Origin: CAWIJJ01 sp963836405
Lineage (GTDB): Bacteria > Acidobacteriota > Terriglobia > Bryobacterales > Bryobacteraceae
Assembly (NCBI GenBank): GCA_963836405.1
Contig: CAWIJL010000005.1
Location: 1-64,000 of the forward strand
DNA length: 64,000 bases
Direction: 5' to 3'
Shown here: one piece after another, positions 25,820-34,953 of the stretch
Layout: each line of letters opens with the position of its first letter
Numbering within the stretch: position 1 is the stretch's first letter
Notes under the pieces: model-generated
What the model saw: only the letters and a program-made list of their open reading frames with translations
The model's database searches: none
Told to the model about the DNA's origin: nothing
Made by a program: the position numbers and the translations under genes

Positions 25820-27652
25820 ATGAAGATCTGGAAGCGTTGTGTACTGCCCGCGCTTTGCGGGGCCGCATGGCTGGCGTTCGGAGCCACTCCCGCAATTGAT
25901 CCGAACCTTTATCTTGGCGACGTCAAATATCTGGCTTCGCCGGAGTTACGCGGCAGGGCATCTGGCAGTCCCGAGCTCGAGACGGCGGCTGCCTTCCTGA
26001 GGGGGAAGTACAAGGAATTCGGCATCCGGCCGCCGGCGGGAAGCGACTACTATCAGGCGTTCTCCGTCACCACCAGCGCCCAGCTTGGCAAGCGGAACCG
26101 GCTCAGCGTCAACGAGGCCGGCAAGCACCAAACCCTGCGCCTGAACGCCGATTACCTGCCCATGCATTTCTCCTCCGCGGCCAGCATTCAGGGTCCGGTG
26201 GTCTTCGCGGGCTACGGGATCACGGCGCCGGACCTAGGCTATGACGATTACGCCGCGATGGACGTCAAAGGCAAACTAGTCTTGATCTTGCGGCACGAAC
26301 CTCAAGAAACGGATGAGAATAGCAAGTTCTCCGGAAAGGCTCTCACCCAGCACGCCCAGTTCGCCAGTAAGGCGAGCAACGCCAAAATGCATGGGGCGGC
26401 CGGCGTCATTCTGGTGAACGATGTTCCGAACCACAAGGGCGAAGCCGACACGCTGGAGAAATTCGGACTGACAGGCGGCCCCACCGACGCCGGCATCCCC
26501 TTCATCCAGGTGAAGGCCGAGGCGGTGGCGCCGTGGTTCGCTGCGGCCGGAAAGACTATGGATGGCGTCGCCGCGGATATCGACCGGGACCTCCAGCCGG
26601 AAACGTTCGCGTTCCCCGACAGTGTGCGGGTGGACGGAACGGTGGATGTGGAACGGCTGGTCAAGACCGTGCACAATATTGCCGCATACCTGCCGGGCGA
26701 GACGGACGAGTACGTCATCATCGGCGCGCACTACGACCACCTCGGTCTCGGCGGCCAGTTTTCGATGGCTCCGAGCATGACGGGCACCATCCATCCTGGC
26801 GCGGACGACAATGCCTCGGGAACCGCGGGCGTCATCGAGTTGGCCCGCTGGTACGCAAAGCAGCCTAAACAAAAACGGGGCATTCTGTTTTTGAACTTCG
26901 CCGGCGAGGAGATCGGCCTGCTGGGTTCGGCCTACTACGCCGCTAATCCGGAACTGCCGATCGAAAAGGCGGTCGCCATGATCAACATGGATATGATCGG
27001 ACGAATCCGCGACAGCAAGGTGTATGTCGGCGGCACGTCCACCGGGTCCGGCTTCCGCGCGATCCTCGAGAAGCTGACGCCCGGCCACGGCATTACAGTC
27101 GACTTCTCCGAAGGCCCGGAATCCGGGTCGAGCGACCACACTTCATTTATCGCGAAAAAGATCCCCTCGCTATTTTTCTTTTCGGGCCTGCACAGCGACT
27201 ATCACAAGCCGAGCGACACCTGGGACAAGATCGACGCGCCGGATGCGGCAAGACTGCTGGCTCTGGTGGGGGACGTAGCCGACGAGTTGCGTTCGGAAGC
27301 GGGCCGCCCGGAGTTCACCCGTCCGGCGGCGGCGCCCGCGCATGGCGGCGACGCCGGACCGGTGACGGCTGCCGCCGGGTCGGGCTATGGGCCGTACTTC
27401 GGGTCGGTGCCCGATTTCGGAGAGGGCATTCAGGGCGTCAAGTTCGCCGACGTACAACCCGGCTCGCCCGCGGCCAAGGCGGGGCTCAAGGCCGGGGACA
27501 TCATGGTCGAGTTCGACGGCAAGGCGGTTCAGAACCTCTACGATTTCACCTACGCGTTGCGCGCGAAGAAGCCCGGCGACGAAGTGACGGTGAAGGTGCT
27601 GCGGGCCGGGAAACCACTCGAAGTCAAGGTTCTGTTGAGCCGACGGGCATAG
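25820..27652 (+). CDS. Secreted M28 peptidase with PA and C-terminal PDZ domains
   Basis: The ATG at 25820 begins a signal peptide (CVLPALCGAAWLAFG). Residues ~120-290 are a PA-type insert and ~300-500 the M28 catalytic domain: IGAHYDHLGLGG, IHPGADDNASGTAG, FAGEEIGLLGS, INMDMIGRI and HSDYHKPSDTWD. A PDZ domain (about 525-610, EGIQGVKFADVQPGSPAAKAG) closes the protein. The PDZ may guide substrate choice or oligomerisation. Together with the DsbA-like protein upstream it forms a secretion-linked pair. Confidence 0.92.
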   Translation: MKIWKRCVLPALCGAAWLAFGATPAIDPNLYLGDVKYLASPELRGRASGSPELETAAAFLRGKYKEFGIRPPAGSDYYQAFSVTTSAQLGKRNRLSVNEAGKHQTLRLNADYLPMHFSSAASIQGPVVFAGYGITAPDLGYDDYAAMDVKGKLVLILRHEPQETDENSKFSGKALTQHAQFASKASNAKMHGAAGVILVNDVPNHKGEADTLEKFGLTGGPTDAGIPFIQVKAEAVAPWFAAAGKTMDGVAADIDRDLQPETFAFPDSVRVDGTVDVERLVKTVHNIAAYLPGETDEYVIIGAHYDHLGLGGQFSMAPSMTGTIHPGADDNASGTAGVIELARWYAKQPKQKRGILFLNFAGEEIGLLGSAYYAANPELPIEKAVAMINMDMIGRIRDSKVYVGGTSTGSGFRAILEKLTPGHGITVDFSEGPESGSSDHTSFIAKKIPSLFFFSGLHSDYHKPSDTWDKIDAPDAARLLALVGDVADELRSEAGRPEFTRPAAAPAHGGDAGPVTAAAGSGYGPYFGSVPDFGEGIQGVKFADVQPGSPAAKAGLKAGDIMVEFDGKAVQNLYDFTYALRAKKPGDEVTVKVLRAGKPLEVKVLLSRRA

Positions 27653-27665
27653 AGGGGCTCTGGTC

Positions 27666-28034
27666 TCAAGCCTCGAGCAACTGGGACAGGTGTTCCAGCA
27701 GTTGCGAGGGGAAAAACGGCTTTTTCAGGAAGCGTATCCGGCCGGAGCGGACCGCCGCCGGCAGGTCCTTGGTCATGCCGGAAATCAGCAGTACACGAGT
27801 CTGCGGCTGAAGCCGGAGGATGCGTTCGGCCAGTTTGTCGCCGTCCATCTCCGGCATGGAAATGTCGGAAATGAGCAGGCTGACCACTTCGCGCTCGCAA
27901 ATCTGAAGCGCTTCGGCGGCCCTCGGAGCGGAAAGAACCCGAACGTTGACCCGCGCCCGCAGCATGCTTTCCACCAGCCGGAGCACGTGCGGGTCGTCAT
28001 CGACTACCAGAACGGTTTGTGGTTGGGCGTCCAT
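27666..28034 (-). CDS. Stand-alone response regulator receiver
   Basis: I chose the ATG at 28034 because the receiver fold begins at once (QTVLVVDDDPHVLRLVESML); longer frames are antisense. The phosphoacceptor is D57 in LLISDISMPEMDG, acidic residues D12-D14, and the conserved Lys is K105 in RFLKKPF. There is no output domain (122 residues), so it acts like CheY/Spo0F through protein contacts. No histidine kinase gene is nearby. Confidence 0.9.
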   Translation of the reverse strand: MDAQPQTVLVVDDDPHVLRLVESMLRARVNVRVLSAPRAAEALQICEREVVSLLISDISMPEMDGDKLAERILRLQPQTRVLLISGMTKDLPAAVRSGRIRFLKKPFFPSQLLEHLSQLLEA

Positions 28035-28076
28035 CCGAAGCTTTGATTCTACCCCGGGCGGTGCGAAGATACGGCT

Positions 28077-28349
28077 ATGCCGTGCCTGTTCCTCATCGTG
28101 GTGCTGGCCTTTCCGCGGCTGGTGCTCGTGCTCATGTTCCTGTTCTCCTCCTACCTGCAGCGGGCTTACGATGGCATTCTCCTTCCGCTGGCGGGATTCA
28201 TCTTTCTCCCCCTCACCACCATCGTCTATGCGTGGATGGTGAACTCTCACCGGCCGCTGGAAGGATTGAACCTGCTTATCATCATCGTGGCGGTGATCAT
28301 CGACGCCGGCGGCTTGGGCGGCGGCGAGTGGCACCGAAGGCGGCGATAA
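28077..28349 (+). CDS. Small three-helix membrane protein
   Basis: The 90-residue product has three hydrophobic segments (FLIVVLAFPRLVLVLMFLF, GILLPLAGFIFLPLTTIVY, LNLLIIIVAVIIDAGG) and an Arg-rich end. No named family is recognised, but similar small integral membrane proteins are common in this kind of genome. It diverges from the response regulator, 42 bp apart, and is followed after 34 bp by galM. Confidence 0.65.
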   Translation: MPCLFLIVVLAFPRLVLVLMFLFSSYLQRAYDGILLPLAGFIFLPLTTIVYAWMVNSHRPLEGLNLLIIIVAVIIDAGGLGGGEWHRRRR

Positions 28350-28383
28350 CCGGCCCGCGGCGGAATCGCATAACATAGGCTTC

Positions 28384-29538
28384 ATGACACATTGCTGCTG
28401 GACCACGGGTGTCCTGCTGGGAGCCCTGGCGCTGACCGGCTGCGGCGGCGCGCCTCCTGCCGCGACGGATACCTCGACGAAAGGAAGTGCGAAGGTGGAG
28501 AAGAAGCTATTCGGGAAGATGCCCGACGGCACCGACGTCAACCTATATACGTTGACCAATGCCAACGGCATGCAGGCAGGCATCATCGAGTACGGGGGCG
28601 CTGTTGCCTCTCTCACCGCGCCCGACCGTACCGGCAAGTTCGCCGACGTGGTGCTGGGCATGGACGACCTGGACGGCTACCGTAACCAGACCGCCTATTT
28701 CGGGGCTCTGATCGGCCGCTACGGCAATCGCATCGGCCATGGGCGCTTCAAGCTCGACGGCAAGACCTACACGCTGCCCAAGAACAACGGCGAGAATACC
28801 CTCCACGGCGGCAATGCGGGCTTCGACAAAAAGCTCTGGACCGTGAAAGAAGCGCAGAGCGCGGACGGCCCCGCCATTGAACTCACCTACGTGAGCAAGG
28901 ACGGCGAGGAGGGTTTCCCGGGAACCCTGAACGCGCGCGTGGTCTACACCCTCACCAATAACAACGAGTTGAAGATCGACTACGAGGCCACCACCGACAA
29001 GGATACGGTCGTAAACCTGACCAACCATTCTTACTTCAACCTGGCCGCGGACGGCGGCGACATCCTCCAGCACCAGGTGATGATTAACGCCGACCGGTTT
29101 ACCCCGGTGGACGCGGGCCTGATTCCGACCGGCGAACTGAAGGCGGTGAAGGGTACGCCCTTCGATTTCACACAGTCCACCGCTATCGGCGCGCGCATCG
29201 ATGCCAAGGACGACCAGTTGGTCAAGGGCAAAGGCTACGACCACAACTGGGTGCTGAACGGCGGCAGCGGCCTCGTGAAGGCAGCCGAGGTGTACGAGCC
29301 CAAGACGGGCCGAGTCATGGAAGTGATGACCACCGAGCCCGGATTGCAGTTCTACACCGGTAACTTCCTGGATGGCACGCTCAAGGCCAAAGGCCATGTG
29401 ATTCCGTTCCGCGGCGGCCTCTGCATGGAGACGCAGCACTTCCCGGATTCTCCCAACAAGCCCAGTTTCCCGAGCACCGAATTGAAACCGGGCCAGACGT
29501 ATAAGACCACAACCGTCTATCGTTTTTCGGCGCGGTAG
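28384..29538 (+). CDS. galM: Aldose 1-epimerase (mutarotase), lipoprotein
   Basis: The 384-residue protein starts with a lipoprotein signal ending in the lipobox LTGC (residue ~20), so it is anchored on the periplasmic side. The galactose-mutarotase fold shows GRYGNRIGHGRFKLDGKTY, the catalytic His in LTNHSYFNL and the catalytic Glu in CMETQHFPDSPNKP. It interconverts alpha and beta sugar anomers. The next genes (gluconolactonase-like and DUF1080) make a sugar-handling run on the same strand. Confidence 0.93.
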   Translation: MTHCCWTTGVLLGALALTGCGGAPPAATDTSTKGSAKVEKKLFGKMPDGTDVNLYTLTNANGMQAGIIEYGGAVASLTAPDRTGKFADVVLGMDDLDGYRNQTAYFGALIGRYGNRIGHGRFKLDGKTYTLPKNNGENTLHGGNAGFDKKLWTVKEAQSADGPAIELTYVSKDGEEGFPGTLNARVVYTLTNNNELKIDYEATTDKDTVVNLTNHSYFNLAADGGDILQHQVMINADRFTPVDAGLIPTGELKAVKGTPFDFTQSTAIGARIDAKDDQLVKGKGYDHNWVLNGGSGLVKAAEVYEPKTGRVMEVMTTEPGLQFYTGNFLDGTLKAKGHVIPFRGGLCMETQHFPDSPNKPSFPSTELKPGQTYKTTTVYRFSAR

Positions 29539-29575
29539 AGCCGTACCGGCCGCGGATGGCATACAATGGGCGCCG

Positions 29576-30598
29576 ATGCATATTGCACGGCGCTCGTTTC
29601 TTACTTTGACAGCGGCGGCAGCGACGGCCGCGGCGCAGACCCAGCGCGACTGGACCACCGGCCAGCCCACCCGCTATCCCGACCCTGACATTGTCATGGT
29701 CGACCCGTCCTTCGCCAAATACGCCATCTTCAACGCGGCCATTTACCGCCACTACACCGGATGCAAATGGGCCGAGGGGCCGGCGTGGAACGCTCAGGGC
29801 CGGTACCTGTTGTGGAGCGACATTCCCAACAACGTGCAGATGCGCTTCCTCGAGGAAGACGGGCACGTCAGCACGTTTCGCAATCCGTCCGGCTACAGCA
29901 ACGGCAACACGTTCGACTTTGAAGGCCGGCAGATCTCCTGCGAGCACGCCGGACGCCGCGTCGCGCGATATGAACACAACGGGGCGGTGACGGTGATCGC
30001 GGACAAGTTCAACGGCAAGCCCCTGAACTCGCCGAACGACGTGGTAGTGCACCCGGATGGATCGATCTGGTTCACCGACCCGCCCTACGGCATCATGGGC
30101 AACTACGAGGGCTTCGCGGCCAAACAGGAGAACAAGGAGGCCGTCTACCGCGTGGATCCGAAAACCGCGCGCATCGAGATGGTCACCGACGTCCCGGATA
30201 AACCGAACGGCATCTGCTTTTCTCCCGATTACAAGCGCCTGTACGTGTGCGATACCGGGACGCCGAAGGACATTAAGGTATTCGACGTCGTCGACAACAA
30301 GCTGCAAAACCCGCGGCGCTTCGTCAACATGAACGTCAACGCGCCGGGCGGCGCCGGATCGGCGGACGGCATCCGCGCGGACGTGGACGGCAACATCTGG
30401 GCGGGCGCCAGCGGCGGAGCCGGTTTCGATGGCGTGCACGTGTTCACGTCGGAGGGCCGGCAAATCGGACTGATCCGGCTGCCGGAGATCTGCGCCAATG
30501 TGTGTTTCGGCGGCAGCAAGCGCAACCGGCTGTTCATGACCGGAAGCCAGTCGCTGTACTCGGTCTACGTGAACACGCGCGGCGCGCACATCACTTAG
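29576..30598 (+). CDS. SMP-30/gluconolactonase-like secreted propeller
   Basis: The 340-residue protein begins with a Tat-type signal, ARRSFLTLTAAAATAAA. A six-bladed propeller follows with the metal-site residues of this family: Glu in CKWAEGPAWN, Asn in PLNSPNDVVVHPDG, Asp in SADGIRADVDGNIW. It likely hydrolyses a sugar lactone in the periplasm, downstream of a dehydrogenase. It is followed, after 11 bp, by the DUF1080 gene. Confidence 0.9.
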   Translation: MHIARRSFLTLTAAAATAAAQTQRDWTTGQPTRYPDPDIVMVDPSFAKYAIFNAAIYRHYTGCKWAEGPAWNAQGRYLLWSDIPNNVQMRFLEEDGHVSTFRNPSGYSNGNTFDFEGRQISCEHAGRRVARYEHNGAVTVIADKFNGKPLNSPNDVVVHPDGSIWFTDPPYGIMGNYEGFAAKQENKEAVYRVDPKTARIEMVTDVPDKPNGICFSPDYKRLYVCDTGTPKDIKVFDVVDNKLQNPRRFVNMNVNAPGGAGSADGIRADVDGNIWAGASGGAGFDGVHVFTSEGRQIGLIRLPEICANVCFGGSKRNRLFMTGSQSLYSVYVNTRGAHIT

Positions 30599-30609
30599 GC
30601 GGAGGTGCG

Positions 30610-31338
30610 ATGCGCGAATTCAGTCATGCCGCTCTCGTCCTGCTGCTGGCCGCCGCCGGGGCGCGGGCGGGCGAGCCCAACCAGTTGACGGCCGCCGAGC
30701 GCGCGCAAGGCTGGCATCTGCTGTTCGACGGCAAAACCACGGCCGGCTGGCAGGAGATTACCGGCAAACCTTTCCCGTCGAACTGCTGGACCATCGAGGA
30801 CGGATCGCTGAAGGCCCTGGTGCGCACCGACGGTTTTCAGGATATCCGCACAGTCGAGACCTTCCGCTCCTTCGAGCTCGAGTTCGAATGGAAGCTGGGC
30901 AAAGACGGGAACTCCGGGGTGAAGTACCGGATTCAACGCGTGGACGAGTGGACCAACGCGGCCGGACGGCAGGCGCGGGCGCGCGGCCTCGAATACCAAC
31001 TGGCGGACGATCACAACGACGATGCGGCTTCCGACCTGCGCCGCGTGGCGGGGTCGCTCTATTCGCTGATCGCTCCCTCGCCGCGCGTGCCGCCGCGCAT
31101 CGGAGAGTTCAACCAGTCCCGCATCCTGGTGAACGGAACGCACGTTGAACACTGGCTGAACGGAGTGAAGGTGGCGTCGTTCGAACTGACCGCCCCGGAC
31201 GTGCAGAAACTGCTGCGCAACGATCTGCCCAAAGACTCCGCGCCGTCCGCACCGCTTGTGGAGACGGGCCCCATCAGCCTGCAAAACCACTCGTCGGAGA
31301 CCTGGTTCCGCAACATCAAAATCCGCCGGCTGCCATAA
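30610..31338 (+). CDS. DUF1080 (3-keto-disaccharide hydrolase-type) secreted protein
   Basis: The ATG at 30610 follows GGAGGTG. The 242-residue product has a signal peptide (AALVLLLAAAGARA) and a concanavalin-like DUF1080 fold with the signature LLFDGKTTAGWQEI, FELEFEWKLGKDGNSGVKYR and the C-terminal ISLQNHSSETWFRNIKIRRL. Members of this family have been shown to cleave 3-keto-glycosides. It completes the galM-gluconolactonase-DUF1080 group, consistent with oxidised-sugar breakdown in the periplasm. Confidence 0.9.
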   Translation: MREFSHAALVLLLAAAGARAGEPNQLTAAERAQGWHLLFDGKTTAGWQEITGKPFPSNCWTIEDGSLKALVRTDGFQDIRTVETFRSFELEFEWKLGKDGNSGVKYRIQRVDEWTNAAGRQARARGLEYQLADDHNDDAASDLRRVAGSLYSLIAPSPRVPPRIGEFNQSRILVNGTHVEHWLNGVKVASFELTAPDVQKLLRNDLPKDSAPSAPLVETGPISLQNHSSETWFRNIKIRRLP

Positions 31339-31416
31339 GCCGCGCACCTGACGCGGCGCGTGCGAAACTGAAGTTGGGATGGGAAGAATCAGGTCGCTCG
31401 AACCGGGAGAAGTCAT

Positions 31417-32304
31417 TTGAGTTGCGTTGGGTTGATTGCCCTGCTGGTGCAACTCGCCGTGCCGCAGCCACCGCCTGGCCTGGTGAAACAGGTGCGCACC
31501 GCCATCGACGCCGGCAAACTCCCGCAGGCTACCGCGCTCATCCACGACTATCGATCCGCGCGCGGCGCCACCCCGGAACTGCTGGTCGCCATGACATGGA
31601 TGGCGCGCGGCGAGTTCGCCCGCAAGAACTACGGCCAGGCCGAGACCTTTGCGCTCGAAGCCAACCAGCTTTCCACCGACATGCTGAAGCGGCGGCCGCT
31701 CGATGCCGAACCGAACCTGCCCCTCGCCCTCGGCGCCTCCATCGAAGTGCAGGCCCAGGTGCTGGCGGCCCGCGGCGGCAGAACCGAAGCCGTCGCTTAT
31801 CTGACCGGGCAATTGGCCATCTACCGCGGCACCTCCATCGGGATGCGCATTCAGAAGAACATCAACCTGCTCAGCCTCGAAGGCAAGCGCGCGCCGGCCC
31901 TCGAAGGCATCTCGCTCCCGCCGGGCAAACCGGTGCTGCTGTTCTTCTGGGCGCACTGGTGTTCCGACTGCCGGGCCGAGATCCCGATCCTGGAGCGGCT
32001 CAAAGCGGAATTCGCTCCCGCCGGCCTGACCGTGATCGGCGCCACGCAGAAATACGGCTATGCGGCCGGTGGAGAGGAAGCGCCGCCCGCCGTGGAACTC
32101 CAGTACATCGAAGCGGTCCGGCGTACGTTCTATTCCGGGCTGGTCAGCGCGCCGGCGGTGGTGAACGAGGCAAACTTCCGGACCTATGGCGTCAGCACGA
32201 CTCCCACCTTGGTGCTGGTCGATCGCCGCGGCGTGGTGCGTCTGTATCATCCCGGCGGCATGACTTACGATGAACTCCGCCGCAGGATCCGGCTGCTGCG
32301 CTGA
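31417..32304 (+). CDS. TlpA-like thioredoxin-domain protein with N-terminal helical domain
   Basis: The likely start is TTG 31417, after GGGAGAAG. The 295-residue protein begins with a hydrophobic stretch (LIALLVQLAVPQPPPG), then a TPR-like helical part (about 25-150) and a thioredoxin fold with active site C182-S-D-C185 in FFWAHWCSDCRAEIP. The cis-Pro is in VSTTPTLVLVDRRG. It should reduce or exchange thiols in the periplasm. It precedes the multihaem cytochrome gene by 44 bp and could keep its haem-binding cysteines reduced; that is inference from position. Confidence 0.85.
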   Translation: MSCVGLIALLVQLAVPQPPPGLVKQVRTAIDAGKLPQATALIHDYRSARGATPELLVAMTWMARGEFARKNYGQAETFALEANQLSTDMLKRRPLDAEPNLPLALGASIEVQAQVLAARGGRTEAVAYLTGQLAIYRGTSIGMRIQKNINLLSLEGKRAPALEGISLPPGKPVLLFFWAHWCSDCRAEIPILERLKAEFAPAGLTVIGATQKYGYAAGGEEAPPAVELQYIEAVRRTFYSGLVSAPAVVNEANFRTYGVSTTPTLVLVDRRGVVRLYHPGGMTYDELRRRIRLLR

Positions 32305-32348
32305 AACGGCGCTTGTCTTCACAAGAATAAGATCCTAAACTCAGAAAT

Positions 32349-34946
32349 ATGAAATGGGCTCTGCTGTCCCTGCTGGCGCTCGCCTGCTGCGAAGCCGACG
32401 CCGCTTCCTACGTGCTGACCGGGTGGAACGACCTCGGCATGCACTGCATGGACGGCGATTACGAGGTCTATGCGATTCTGCCGCCGTTCAACAACATTCA
32501 CGCGCAGCTGATCGATTCGGGCGGCCGGCTGGTGACGAACCCCGGCGGCATTACAGTGACCTATGAAGCCGTCGCGGACGCGGCAGGTTCGGTGAACACG
32601 ACGTCTTCCGGGAAGAGCAATTTCTGGCGCTTCGCCCAGGCGCTGTTTGGCGCGGCAGTGGCGCCCGAGACGGGACTCACCGGGAACCGGATGCCCGGAA
32701 CGGCCAACCAGCCGCAGCCCATGAAATGGGAGGCGGGGTCGAACTGGTTCACGGCTGACGGCATCCCGCTTACGCCGTTCGACGATAAGCGCAACAAGAA
32801 CTACTACTCGATGATGCGCCTGGTGGCGCGCGACAGCGCCGGCAATCTGTTGGCGAAAACCGACATCGTGCTGCCCGTTTCCGACGAGATGGATTGCAGC
32901 TCCTGCCATGCTTCGGGGTCCAATGCGGCGGCGCGCCCGCAGGCCGGGTGGGCCAACCAGCCTCTGCTCGAGCGCGATTTCAAGTACAACATCCTGCGCC
33001 GGCATGACGATCTCCAGCAGGGCACCGGGGCCTACCGCGACTCCCTCGCGGCCATCGGCTACAACGCGCAGGGGCTCTACGCCACCGTGACCTCCGACGG
33101 CAGGCCTATTCTGTGCGCGGCCTGCCACGCCTCCAACGCCCTCGGCACAGCGGGACAGCCGGGCGTCGGCGCGCTGACCGAGTCGATCCACAGTTTCCAC
33201 GCGAGCCAGGCCGATCCGGTAACCGGAACCTCGCTCGATGCCTCCTCCAACCGCAGCGCTTGCTATCGCTGCCATCCCGGCTCGGAAACCCGGTGCCTCC
33301 GCGGGGCCATGGGAACGTCGGTGGCGGCGGACGGCAGCGGCGCGATCGAGTGCCAGAGCTGTCACGGCTCCATGTCCGCCGTCGGCGCGAAAGGCCGGCA
33401 GGGCTGGCTGGACGAGCCCACCTGCCAGAACTGCCACACCGGCACGGCCGCAGCCAATTCCGGTCAGATCCGCTTCACCTCCGCGCTCGACGCGCAGGGC
33501 AACCCGCGCGCCGCGGCGGATTCGACCTTCGCGACACAATCCGGCGTTCCGGCCGCGGGCTTTTCCCTGTACCGCTTTTCGAAGGGTCACGGTGGCCTCG
33601 CCTGCGAGGCATGCCACGGCTCCACGCACGCCGAGTATACGAGCGCCGAAGCCAACGACAACGTGCAGAGCATTGCGCTGCAAGGTCATGCCGGTGTGAT
33701 CGCGGAGTGCGGCACCTGCCACACCTCCGTGCCATCAAACGGCAGCGGACCTCACGGCATGCACGACGTAGGCTCAGCCTGGGTGTCCCGCCACGAGAAT
33801 GCGGCCAGGGGCGGTGGTGCGCAGTGCCGCTCCTGTCACGGAACGGACCTCCGGGGAACGGTACTTTCTCAGTCGTTCGCCAACCGCACTTTGAATGCGT
33901 TCGGCACCCTGAATGTCTGGCGCGGGTTTCAAATAGGCTGCTACACGTGTCACAACGGCCCGTCGAACGATAACCGGAACTCCAATTCGGCGCCCTCTGT
34001 GACTGGCGCGAACCTCTCCACCCCTGGCGGCCAGCCGGTCACTGCTTCCATTGCGGCCACCGATCCGAACGGCAACGCCCTCACACTGTGGGTCGTTTCC
34101 CAACCGCCGAACGGCGCCGTAACCCTCAACGCTAAATCGGCGACATACACGCCGCGGCCGGGCTTCGAAGGCGCGGACACATTCACGGTGGCCGCTTGGG
34201 ATGGCCAGACTTCCTCGAACCTGGCCACGTTCCGCGTGCAGGTGACTGCCGCCTCGCGCCCGCAAATCGGATCGGTCGTCAACGGCGCCAGTTTTCAGGA
34301 CGGACCGATCGCACCCGGCGAACTGGCAACCATTCTCGGCAGCGGCCTGGGGCCGGCGAACGCCGCCGGAATGCGCGTCAATTCCGCGGGCCTGGTGAAT
34401 CGCGGGCTGGCGGGCACCAGGGTCCTCTTCGACGGCATGCCCTCCGCGCTGCTCTATGCGTCGGAGCGGCAGGTCAATGCGGCGGTTCCGTGGAACCTCG
34501 CGGGCAAAAGCTCGGTTGCCGTGCAGGTGGAGTTCGGGGGTATTCTGTCGGCTCCCGTCACGGTAAGCCTCGCCGCGGCGTCGCCTGCGGTCTTCCAGGG
34601 TGCGGTGGTCAACGTGGATGGCGGTGCGGTCAATTCGGCGGCTGAGCCCGCGGCGAGGGGCGCATTCATCACGGTCTACGCGACCGGCAGCGGGGCAATG
34701 GACGTCGCCCGCTTCGACGGCGAGTTCAGCGTGGCCCCGCTGGGCCGGCCCACCGCCCCCGTGTCGGCACAAATCGGCGGAGTGGACGCCATCGTCTCGT
34801 ATGCCGGGGACGCGCCGGGACTCGTATCGGGCGCGCTTCAGATCAACGTACAGGTGCCGCAGTCGGTGCCCGTCGGGAACTCCGTCCCGATGGTCCTGCG
34901 AATTGCCGGGATCGATTCGCCCCCGGTACCCGTCGCTGTGAAATAA
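32349..34946 (+). CDS. Secreted nine-haem cytochrome c with Ig-like and TIGR03437 C-terminal domains
   Basis: The 865-residue protein has a signal peptide, an N-terminal domain opening with WNDLGMHCMDGDYEVYAI, then nine CXXCH haem sites at about residues 182, 255, 305, 335, 359, 419, 454, 493 and 531 (such as CSSCH, CYRCH, CEACH, CYTCH). Residues ~550-640 are a cadherin/Big-like domain (ATDPNGNALTLWVV, GFEGADTFTVAAWDG). The last ~220 residues are TIGR03437 (VVNGASFQDGPIAPGELATI). It likely carries electrons outside the cytoplasm, perhaps at the cell surface. It needs c-type cytochrome maturation; no partner porin or ccm genes are visible. Confidence 0.9.
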   Translation: MKWALLSLLALACCEADAASYVLTGWNDLGMHCMDGDYEVYAILPPFNNIHAQLIDSGGRLVTNPGGITVTYEAVADAAGSVNTTSSGKSNFWRFAQALFGAAVAPETGLTGNRMPGTANQPQPMKWEAGSNWFTADGIPLTPFDDKRNKNYYSMMRLVARDSAGNLLAKTDIVLPVSDEMDCSSCHASGSNAAARPQAGWANQPLLERDFKYNILRRHDDLQQGTGAYRDSLAAIGYNAQGLYATVTSDGRPILCAACHASNALGTAGQPGVGALTESIHSFHASQADPVTGTSLDASSNRSACYRCHPGSETRCLRGAMGTSVAADGSGAIECQSCHGSMSAVGAKGRQGWLDEPTCQNCHTGTAAANSGQIRFTSALDAQGNPRAAADSTFATQSGVPAAGFSLYRFSKGHGGLACEACHGSTHAEYTSAEANDNVQSIALQGHAGVIAECGTCHTSVPSNGSGPHGMHDVGSAWVSRHENAARGGGAQCRSCHGTDLRGTVLSQSFANRTLNAFGTLNVWRGFQIGCYTCHNGPSNDNRNSNSAPSVTGANLSTPGGQPVTASIAATDPNGNALTLWVVSQPPNGAVTLNAKSATYTPRPGFEGADTFTVAAWDGQTSSNLATFRVQVTAASRPQIGSVVNGASFQDGPIAPGELATILGSGLGPANAAGMRVNSAGLVNRGLAGTRVLFDGMPSALLYASERQVNAAVPWNLAGKSSVAVQVEFGGILSAPVTVSLAAASPAVFQGAVVNVDGGAVNSAAEPAARGAFITVYATGSGAMDVARFDGEFSVAPLGRPTAPVSAQIGGVDAIVSYAGDAPGLVSGALQINVQVPQSVPVGNSVPMVLRIAGIDSPPVPVAVK

Positions 34947-34953
34947 GAGAACG

